A stretch of 10,510 bases of DNA from Flavobacteriales bacterium UBA5871 (GTDB taxonomy: Bacteria > Bacteroidota > Bacteroidia > Flavobacteriales_D > Crocinitomicaceae). The notes under the pieces were generated by a model, which did no database searches, was not told the origin of the DNA, and saw only the letters and a program-made list of their open reading frames with translations. Below, one piece after another: positions 4,718 through 10,510 of the stretch (positions within the stretch are counted from its first letter, which is position 1; each line of letters begins with the position of its first letter). The translations under genes were made by a program, and so were the position numbers. Where the stretch lies: NCBI GenBank assembly GCA_002432085.1, contig DJFN01000199.1:12894-23403 (forward strand), written 5' to 3'.

Positions 4718-7465
4718 TTATTGAACGATCACTTTTTTCGTGATGAGGTTGTTTTCACCTGTCAGACGGACAAAGTAGATGCCTTTCGCCAGTGAGCTCA
4801 CTTCGATCTGCTCGTTGAAGCCCGTTCCGGAAAGTACGCGTGTGCTGACTACTTTTCCATCGTCAGACAACAGCGTGAGCTGCGTCAGAGCTTCGTCACC
4901 GTTGTAAGATACAATAATGAAATCGTGAGCAGGGTTCGGCATAATCACGAGGTTTTCCAGCTCGTTTTCATCCACTGAGAGGCATTCGCCCACTACAACG
5001 CTTTGCAGAACGGTAGCCATGCAGCCGTTGCCATCTTCGTAATCGTAAATTACGTTATGAGCTCCGAGACCAGCTGTAGCCGGGTCGAATGAAGTACCCG
5101 TAACACCAGGTCCTGTGAATGTACCGCCTGTCGGTGTAGCTACCAGCGTGATCGCCGCATCGTAAATACACAGGTCTTCGATCGCTCCGAATGTAACTGC
5201 CGGCGTCGGATTCACCGTGATATCAGCGCTCGCTTCGCCTTCGCAGCCGTTGCCGTCAACGTAGGTGTACGTGATGCTGTATGTACCCGCGCCGATAGCA
5301 GGATCGAATGACGTACCCGAAACACCTGTTCCGGTAAATGTTCCACCTGCCGGAGATCCTGCCGGTAATGTTACCATTGCCGCTTCCTGGCAAACCGCGT
5401 CGATTGGTCCGAAAGTCACGGTAGGATTGGTGAAGAACGTCACGGTAGCAGATCCTGTTCCTGCTGCAGAGCAACCGTTGGCAGATACTGTTGTAACAGT
5501 GTAAGTTCCACCGGCTGTAGCGTTGATCATGAAAGGAGAAGTCGCCTGTGCAGTAACGTTTGTTGTGTTGGTTCCATCCGAGTAAGAGATATCCCACGGG
5601 CCTGTACCTGTCAGTGTCACAGTCACAGGAATAGTGCCTGCGCCGCAAAGCTGTCCGCCACCTGAAACGGCAGCACCAGGTGTCTGGTTGATGGTAACGC
5701 TTACCGTCTCGTCATCAGCAGGGCAAGCGCCTGAAGCTACGATGGTATTGGTAACAGAATAAGTTCCTGGCGTGCTGGCAGAAAGATCGATTGCACCTGT
5801 TCCGGCGTTGATCACCAGACCTGTAGTCGAAGAGAATGTTCCGGCACTTGCTCCAGTTCCGAAAGAAGGAGACGGATCTGCATCGGCAGAGCAATAGGTT
5901 GCTGCGCTGTAGTTGAATGTTGCATCCGGTGCAGCTGTAATTGTCAGGTTTTGGTTCGACGCGTTCGGACAAGTTCCCGCTGTCGTGTAAGTAACTGTAT
6001 AGGTTCCATCGGCTGAAGATGTCATGTCGATTTCACCTGTTGAAGTATTGATGACCAAGCCTGCAGGTGAAGAAGAGAACGTTCCTCCGGCAGTCGAAAC
6101 AGTTGGTGTTTCGTTACCGCCGCCTGTACACAATGTGTTGGAAGAGTAGGCAAATCCGGCGTTATCCAGCGGAGTTACCGTTACCGTTACCTGGTCTGTA
6201 TTCTGACAGCCTGTAGCCGTTACAGTTCCTGTTACCGTGTAAGTCGTCGTCGTTGATGGGGAAGGTGAATGCGTCGCACCGGCTCCGAGACCGTTATCCC
6301 AGTTGTAGGTGTCGGCTCCTGTTCCCGTGAGCGTTGTGGAAGCGCCCTGGCAGATCGATGCGTCTGTTCCCGCACCAACGGTTGGCAATGCGTTTACAGT
6401 AACCGGTACCGTAGCCATATCCGGGCAGGCAGACCAGAAACCGCCGTTGGTAACGAGTGTTGGTGTTTTCGCACCGGTTGTAGCATACGTATAGTTGTGA
6501 GAAGCCTGCCAAACGATTGATCCGGTTTCCATCACCCATGCAAAAGTTGAATCGCTAGGGGCTTCACCGAAGTGCAGGTTGAACTGCTGGTAGTTGTACA
6601 TGCGGTTGGCAAGGTTGCCGGCAGGTGTTGTCGTGTTGGTGAAGACCACTTCCTCACCCAGGCAAGAGCTCGCATCGGAAACCGTAAACGATGTATTGAT
6701 CGCATACGATACGATCGGAGAGATCAAAGCATCAAACTGCGAAGTCCCGTCAGGGAAGTTGTCAGGATCACCGGTAGTCAGCGCAGTAGTGCTTACCCAT
6801 GCGCCGCTGGATGTCGCGTAATAATTTGACTTGTATCGAGTAAAGTTCTCATCGTAGGTCTGGCTCGGTACCCAGTCGGTTGTCCAGAAACGGATCACGC
6901 CGTTCGTTGTCACGACATCAAGCACCACGGCATAATTACCGGTTACCGTTACCGGAGCGCTCATCATTACACGGCGATAACCATCGACATCGTTACCGGT
7001 AACACCCAGGGTTCCGCTACCAAGAAGCGCGACAGGATTGTAGCTCGCGTCAACGCTGTAAACGGAAGCTCTGACCGTCACAGTAGGATTGCCTGCACCC
7101 GAGCTGATGCTTCGGCCTCCGTAGAATTCGATCGCGTTGATCGTATGACTGGTAGAATTCAAAAAGGTTTGCGCTACGGCTTCACCATCGGCCTGCCAGA
7201 CACTAAAAATGTAAAAGGCGCTGGTTCCGAGAAGCTGCTCTTTGATCTGTGCATAACGAAGCGTGTCGACGCAGGTAATGGTTTTGGTGGCATCCGCATT
7301 GGTAGTTCTTCCGGGTAAAGTCCCCGTAGCAAGCGTTGCCCGTTTTAATGGATTTGTCTCAGATCCCGTCGGGTTCGACGTTTGAGGATTGACCGATGTC
7401 TGGGCGAATGCCGCTACACCACCAAAAAAGGCATAGCAACACGCCATCAGAATGTGTTTTTTCAT
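4718..7465 (-). CDS. Large secreted Ig/PKD-like repeat protein with T9SS type A sorting domain
   Basis: A 915 aa predicted surface or secreted protein; exact function unknown, adhesion or matrix role inferred. Residues 1-21 are a signal peptide (MKKHILMACC start, cut after AFA and before Gln22). A Ser/Thr/Asn-rich linker (22-60) leads to a beta-rich region I cannot assign (about 61-255, with IEFYGGRS and IRFWTTDW). Residues 256-358 look PKD-like (SCLGEEVVFTN), and 359-431 Ig-like (SICQGASTTLTGTGADTYNW). Residues 433-510 and 512-592 are homologous repeats sharing GTFSSxxGLVINxxTGxID; 594-677 is another Ig-like unit; 680-752 and 753-826 form a second pair sharing GTFTGxGVxGTSFDPA and DGNGC. The type A sorting domain covers 836-915 (LVIMPNPAHDFI, SLAKGIYFVRLTGE, final TKKVIVQ). 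It is a single unbroken frame with two terminators behind it and no Shine-Dalgarno site. Confidence 0.9.
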   Translation of the reverse strand: MKKHILMACCYAFFGGVAAFAQTSVNPQTSNPTGSETNPLKRATLATGTLPGRTTNADATKTITCVDTLRYAQIKEQLLGTSAFYIFSVWQADGEAVAQTFLNSTSHTINAIEFYGGRSISSGAGNPTVTVRASVYSVDASYNPVALLGSGTLGVTGNDVDGYRRVMMSAPVTVTGNYAVVLDVVTTNGVIRFWTTDWVPSQTYDENFTRYKSNYYATSSGAWVSTTALTTGDPDNFPDGTSQFDALISPIVSYAINTSFTVSDASSCLGEEVVFTNTTTPAGNLANRMYNYQQFNLHFGEAPSDSTFAWVMETGSIVWQASHNYTYATTGAKTPTLVTNGGFWSACPDMATVPVTVNALPTVGAGTDASICQGASTTLTGTGADTYNWDNGLGAGATHSPSPSTTTTYTVTGTVTATGCQNTDQVTVTVTPLDNAGFAYSSNTLCTGGGNETPTVSTAGGTFSSSPAGLVINTSTGEIDMTSSADGTYTVTYTTAGTCPNASNQNLTITAAPDATFNYSAATYCSADADPSPSFGTGASAGTFSSTTGLVINAGTGAIDLSASTPGTYSVTNTIVASGACPADDETVSVTINQTPGAAVSGGGQLCGAGTIPVTVTLTGTGPWDISYSDGTNTTNVTAQATSPFMINATAGGTYTVTTVSANGCSAAGTGSATVTFFTNPTVTFGPIDAVCQEAAMVTLPAGSPAGGTFTGTGVSGTSFDPAIGAGTYSITYTYVDGNGCEGEASADITVNPTPAVTFGAIEDLCIYDAAITLVATPTGGTFTGPGVTGTSFDPATAGLGAHNVIYDYEDGNGCMATVLQSVVVGECLSVDENELENLVIMPNPAHDFIIVSYNGDEALTQLTLLSDDGKVVSTRVLSGTGFNEQIEVSSLAKGIYFVRLTGENNLITKKVIVQ
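4721..4960 (-). other. T9SS type A C-terminal sorting domain (of the 915-aa protein)
   Basis: Residues 836-915 of the protein. The pattern MPNPAHDFI, then LLSDDGKVV, then SLAKGIYFVRL, ending in basic-hydrophobic KKVIVQ, is that of type A sorting domains. These are recognised by the T9SS machinery at the outer membrane and usually cleaved during surface delivery. Confidence 0.88.
4988..5428 (-). repeat. Tandem duplicated Ig-like domain pair B in the 915-aa protein
   Basis: Residues 680-752 and 753-826 align along their length: both begin NPTxxVTFG, carry GTFTGxGVxGTSFDPA and end near DGNGC. This is an internal tandem duplication of about 220 bases that has since diverged. Confidence 0.8.
5690..6169 (-). 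repeat. Tandem duplicated domain pair A in the 915-aa protein
   Basis: Residues 433-510 and 512-592 share FxYSxxTxC, GTFSSxxGLVINxxTGxID and a GTYxVT strand followed by a CP-containing end. They form a second internal duplication of about 240 bases, distinct in sequence from pair B, so the protein grew by at least two separate duplications. Confidence 0.8.
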
Positions 7466-7502
7466 AGCAGGGTGTTTATTAATGTTTAGTAAATGAGACC
7501 CT

Positions 7503-7535
7503 CAAATTAACAATTTCGTTGCTTAACGAGAACAA
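7503..7535 (-). promoter_or_regulatory. Candidate promoter of the 915-aa T9SS protein gene
   Basis: On the minus strand TTG (7533-7535) is followed after 22 bases by TTAATTTG (7503-7510), one mismatch from TAnnTTTG. The leader would be about 30 bases. The surrounding sequence is AT-rich and contains other partial matches such as TAAATTGT, so the exact box is uncertain. Confidence 0.3.
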
Positions 7536-7588
7536 TTTAACAATGAAAGGTGATGAGTTTAACAACTAAAACGATTTGCTCCGTGTTA

Positions 7589-7630
7589 TAAAAAAACAAA
7601 AACGCCGGCAGATCGTGTCCGCCGGCGGTT
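7589..7630 (-). terminator. Intrinsic terminator downstream of ileS
   Basis: A G/C-only 7-base stem, CGCCGGC (7603-7609) with GCCGGCG (7621-7627), and an 11-base loop. On the minus strand it is followed by TTTTTGTTTTTTTAT. It lies about 90 bases after the ileS stop codon and upstream of the T9SS gene, closing the ileS transcription unit. Confidence 0.85.
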
Positions 7631-7655
7631 TATTTATTCCAGCTTAGTTGGTAAA

Positions 7656-7706
7656 TTATTGCTTCACGATTTTTATCGATTGCGTAGCGAAGCGGATATC
7701 AACTAA
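7656..7706 (-). pseudogene. Possible relic of a T9SS sorting-domain C-terminus
   Basis: Between the ileS stop and its terminator a 16-codon open stretch reads LVDIRFATQSIKIVKQ and then TAA; a stop precedes it in frame and it has no start codon. The ending resembles the last strand of type A sorting domains (compare KKVIVQ at the end of the neighbouring 915-aa protein), and a terminator follows 29 bases later as it would for a real gene. This short similarity may be chance. Confidence 0.25.
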
Positions 7707-7717
7707 TTATGATTAGC

Positions 7718-10510
7718 TCAGACTTTTTCGACCAGAATACGGGTATCGCCTTCGTTGACGAGGTCGATCAGCTGAGCAGCCGTATCCGGATTGCCGAAAA
7801 GAATGTCGGTTGCCAGCACTTCATCACTTACAAAGGACTTATTCGCGGCAATCGCCTGCTGGATTTCAGCCGATGTATCCAGTGTCAGACGAATGCGGTC
7901 CGTTACTTCGAAACCGGCGTCTTTACGAATATTCTGTACACGGTTCACGAGCTCGCGGGCGATACCTTCATTGCGTAATTCGTCGTTGATCGTTGTGTCG
8001 AGCGCCACCGTCAAACCGCCTTCGGAAGCAACGGTCCATCCCGGAATGTCTTCGGCGCGGATCTCGAAATCTTCCAGCGTCAATTCGACAGCCGTTCCTT
8101 CGATATCGCCGCTCCAGCCGCCCGACGCTTCGATCGCAGCAATGGTATCCTGTCCGAAAGCTGCCGTCATGGCTGCAATAGCTTTCATCTGCTTCCCATA
8201 TTTCGGTCCGATGGTCTTGAAATTCGGCTTGATAGACTTCACAAACATTGTGTTGTCGGCGTCGAGCAATTCGAGCTCTTTCACGTTCACTTCCGAAAGG
8301 ATGAGCTCCTTCACGTGATCGATATTTTCCGCGAATGTCTCGTTCAACGCCGGAACCATGATCTTCTGCAGTGGCTGGCGCACACGGATCTTTTCTTTCT
8401 TGCGCAAACCGAGCACCAGTGAAGAAACGCGCTGTGCAATATCCATCTGCGCTTCCAGGTTTTCGTGGATGAGCGCCGCATCGCTTTGCGGGAAATCGGC
8501 CAGGTGAACGGATGCAGCTGTATGTCGCTTCGTTACCGCGTTCAGGTCCTGGAACAAACGATCGAACCAGAACGGCGCGATCGGCGATCCCATGATGGCA
8601 ACGGCTTCGAGGCAGGTGTACAAGGTCTGGTAGGCCGAGATCTTGTCGGTCGTGTAATCGCCTTTCCAGAAACGGCGGCGACACAAACGCACGTACCAGT
8701 TCGACAGCTGATCGGAGACGAATTCCTGGATGAGACGACCGGCTTTGGTTGGCTCGTAAGCCGCATAAGCTTCATCGACCTGTGCAATGAGCGAGTGCAG
8801 TTTGGAAAGGATCCAGCGATCGATTTCCGGACGCTCTTCCGCAGCAACGTTCGCTTCCGCATAGCTGAAACCATCGATGTTCGCATATAAAGCGAAGAAG
8901 GAATAGGTATTGTAAAGCGTTCCGAAGAACTTGCGCTGCACTTCGGTAATGCCGTCGACGTCGAATTTCAGATTGTCCCACGGCTGCGCGTTGGTGATCA
9001 TGTACCAGCGCGTAGCATCCGGACCGTAAGTCTCGAGCGTATGGAACGGATCGACCGTGTTTCCGAGACGCTTCGACATTTTCTGTCCGTTCTTGTCGAG
9101 CACGAGTCCGTTCGAAACCACGTTTTTATAGGCTACGCTGTCGAATACCATCGTCGCGATCGCATGCAGCGTATAGAACCAGCCACGGGTCTGGTCAACG
9201 CCTTCGGCAATGAAATCGGCCGGGAACGCCAGATGATTGTCGATCAATTCTTTGTTTTCGAACGGATAATGCCATTGTGCATACGGCATAGAGCCCGAAT
9301 CGAACCAAACGTCGATCAGGTCGCTTTCGCGTTTCATCGACTTGCCGGAAGGAGAAACCAGCGTAATCTGGTCCACATAGTTCTTGTGCAGATCGATCTG
9401 GCTGTAATTCGCTTCGGAGAAATCGCCGCCAACAAAGCCTGCCAGCGGATTTTCCAACATGACACCGGCCGCAACGGCTTTATCGCATTCCGCTTTAAGC
9501 TGTTCAACGCTGGAAATGCACAGGCGCTCATCGCCCTGTTCCGTCGACCAGATCGGAATCGGAATACCCCAGTAGCGCGAACGGGAAAGGTTCCAGTCGT
9601 TCACATTTTCGAGCCATTTTCCGAAACGGCCCGTACCGGTTGCTTCCGGTTTCCACTGGATGGTGTTGTTGAGCGCGATCATGCGGTCTTTCACATCCGT
9701 TACGCGAATAAACCACGAGTCGAGCGGGTAATACAAGACCGGCTTATCGGTTCGCCAGCAATGCGGGTAGCTGTGGACGTATTTCTCTACTTTGAAAGCG
9801 CGGTTGCGCTCTTTGAGCCAGATACTGATCTGTACGTCGACAGAGCGTTCCGGTGCTTCGCCTTCTGCATAGTATTCGTTTTTCACGAACAGGTTGCCCC
9901 AATCGCCTACTTCTTTGCGGAAACGACCGCGCAGATCGACCAGCGGAACAAGGTTGCCGTTCTCATCTGCTACAAGCATGGCCGGAACGCCGGATTCTGT
10001 TGCCACTCGGGCATCGTCGCTACCGAATGTCGGCGCGATGTGTACGATTCCGGTCCCGTCTTCCGTTGTAACAAAATCGCCGGAGATCACGCGGAACGCC
10101 TGTTCCGGAGCTTCAGCCGGCTGCACGAACGGCAGGAGCTGCTCGTAACGTAATCCTACCAGGTCTTTACCGGTGCAGGAACCCGTCACGAAATAAGGAA
10201 TGACTTTATCGCCGGCAACGTAAGCCGCAAGCTCTTCCGCGCTCTCGACAGCGTTGAATCCTCTTCCCAGCTGCAAACCGAGCAGGTTTTTCGCCAGAAT
10301 GACATTCACCGGCTGGTGCGTATACTGATTGTATGTTTGTACGAGTACGTATTCGATATTCGGCCCCACGCACAATGCGGTGTTGGACGGCAAAGTCCAT
10401 GGAGTGGTTGTCCAGGCAAGGAAGAACGTCTCTTCATCGAGAGTCCTCCCCCTTTCTCCCCCTCCAAAGGGGGAAACAGCGCCGGCAGCAAGCTTGAATT
10501 GTGCCACTAC
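7718..10510 (-). CDS. ileS: Isoleucyl-tRNA synthetase, N-terminus outside window
   Basis: This class I synthetase charges tRNA(Ile) with isoleucine in the cytoplasm and edits mischarged valine. The last 930 codons are visible. The frame runs open through base 10510, so the GTG at 10507 is an internal valine, not a start, and the HIGH motif lies outside. Visible: the threonine-rich editing motif WTTTPWTLPSNTAL (10373-10414), the editing motif GTGIVHIAPTFGSDD (10013-10057), SYPHCWRTDKPV, SRYWGIPIPIW, DVWFDSGSMPYAQW, DFIAEGVDQTRGWFY, the ATP-binding KMSKR (9068-9082) and a long anticodon-binding C-terminus. KMSKR, and the lack of the C-terminal zinc-binding cysteine cluster of E. coli IleRS, point to the eukaryote-like IleRS2 type, often mupirocin-insensitive; this is an inference. 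Directly before the editing motif a G/C-rich repeat-like segment is translated in frame as SPFGGGERGR. A terminator follows the gene. Confidence 0.97.
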   Translation of the reverse strand, partial: VVAQFKLAAGAVSPFGGGERGRTLDEETFFLAWTTTPWTLPSNTALCVGPNIEYVLVQTYNQYTHQPVNVILAKNLLGLQLGRGFNAVESAEELAAYVAGDKVIPYFVTGSCTGKDLVGLRYEQLLPFVQPAEAPEQAFRVISGDFVTTEDGTGIVHIAPTFGSDDARVATESGVPAMLVADENGNLVPLVDLRGRFRKEVGDWGNLFVKNEYYAEGEAPERSVDVQISIWLKERNRAFKVEKYVHSYPHCWRTDKPVLYYPLDSWFIRVTDVKDRMIALNNTIQWKPEATGTGRFGKWLENVNDWNLSRSRYWGIPIPIWSTEQGDERLCISSVEQLKAECDKAVAAGVMLENPLAGFVGGDFSEANYSQIDLHKNYVDQITLVSPSGKSMKRESDLIDVWFDSGSMPYAQWHYPFENKELIDNHLAFPADFIAEGVDQTRGWFYTLHAIATMVFDSVAYKNVVSNGLVLDKNGQKMSKRLGNTVDPFHTLETYGPDATRWYMITNAQPWDNLKFDVDGITEVQRKFFGTLYNTYSFFALYANIDGFSYAEANVAAEERPEIDRWILSKLHSLIAQVDEAYAAYEPTKAGRLIQEFVSDQLSNWYVRLCRRRFWKGDYTTDKISAYQTLYTCLEAVAIMGSPIAPFWFDRLFQDLNAVTKRHTAASVHLADFPQSDAALIHENLEAQMDIAQRVSSLVLGLRKKEKIRVRQPLQKIMVPALNETFAENIDHVKELILSEVNVKELELLDADNTMFVKSIKPNFKTIGPKYGKQMKAIAAMTAAFGQDTIAAIEASGGWSGDIEGTAVELTLEDFEIRAEDIPGWTVASEGGLTVALDTTINDELRNEGIARELVNRVQNIRKDAGFEVTDRIRLTLDTSAEIQQAIAANKSFVSDEVLATDILFGNPDTAAQLIDLVNEGDTRILVEKV
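10445..10477. repeat. G/C-rich palindromic repeat-like element inside ileS
   Basis: The heptamer TCCCCCT occurs twice in direct orientation (10447-10453 and 10457-10463) and once inverted as AGGGGGA (10468-10474). The second and third copies form a 7-base stem with a 4-base CCAA loop. On the coding strand it reads TCC CCC TTT GGA GGG GGA GAA AGG GGG AGG. The pattern resembles short G/C-rich palindromic repeats scattered in Bacteroidota genomes, usually between genes; I know of these from memory and could not search. It keeps the ileS frame open. Confidence 0.5.

Noticed and set aside
4539..4724. 61-codon plus-strand open frame in the spacer between the two T9SS genes
   Set aside because: It spans a promoter and two terminators of the minus-strand genes, and its product shows no recognisable features.
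4988..6169. Regularly spaced similar segments that could suggest a CRISPR array
   Set aside because: The similarity is at protein level between domains of about 75-80 residues; there are no short identical DNA repeats with unique spacers.
9041..10153. 370-codon open frame on the plus strand opposite ileS
   Set aside because: It is fully antisense to a clearly conserved ileS frame and its translation resembles no family; it is a by-product of ileS codon use.
10505..10507. GTG at 10507 as the start of the ileS frame
   Set aside because: The frame stays open to base 10510 and the sequence VVAQFKL fits the interior of IleRS; the catalytic N-terminal part must lie outside the window.

Overview
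The window comes from a Bacteroidota chromosome, most likely Flavobacteriales or a close relative. Three things point there: two secreted proteins carry C-terminal type IX secretion (T9SS) sorting domains, candidate promoters match the Bacteroidota -7 consensus TAnnTTTG rather than a sigma-70 box, and start codons mostly lack strong Shine-Dalgarno sequences. I cannot fix the genus. Every gene I can support is on the minus strand, so the order of transcription runs from the right end of the window to the left.

Right end (7718-10510): ileS, isoleucyl-tRNA synthetase. Its N-terminus, including the HIGH region, lies outside the window, and an intrinsic terminator follows it. In front of the editing-domain threonine-rich motif there is a G/C-rich palindromic, repeat-like stretch that stays in frame and is translated as SPFGGGERGR.

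Middle (3645-7630): two T9SS cargo genes, each with its own terminator(s). The first (915 aa) is a multi-domain adhesin-like protein built from Ig/PKD-like repeats. The second (270 aa) is small, with a six-cysteine N-terminal segment and a fibronectin-like domain. Both have signal peptides predicted to be cut after Ala-Phe-Ala and before Gln, and both end in a sorting domain. They look like surface or secreted proteins from separate transcription units.

Left part (1-3589): a Ppx/GppA-family phosphatase gene, a 229-base spacer holding degenerate short repeats, then a tight heme cluster in the order hemA, hemC, hemD (hemD is cut by the window edge). HemA makes glutamate-1-semialdehyde from Glu-tRNA, HemC makes hydroxymethylbilane, and HemD closes it to uroporphyrinogen III. 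The 7-base gap and 20-base overlap between the genes indicate one operon.

Most of the window is conserved housekeeping sequence plus T9SS cargo. I do not see a new defence, mobile or biosynthetic system. The most interesting signal is the repeat-like element inside the essential ileS gene. Lesser signals are a possible relic of a sorting-domain tail beside the ileS terminator, the decayed repeats between ppx and hemA, and the low-GC start of hemD.
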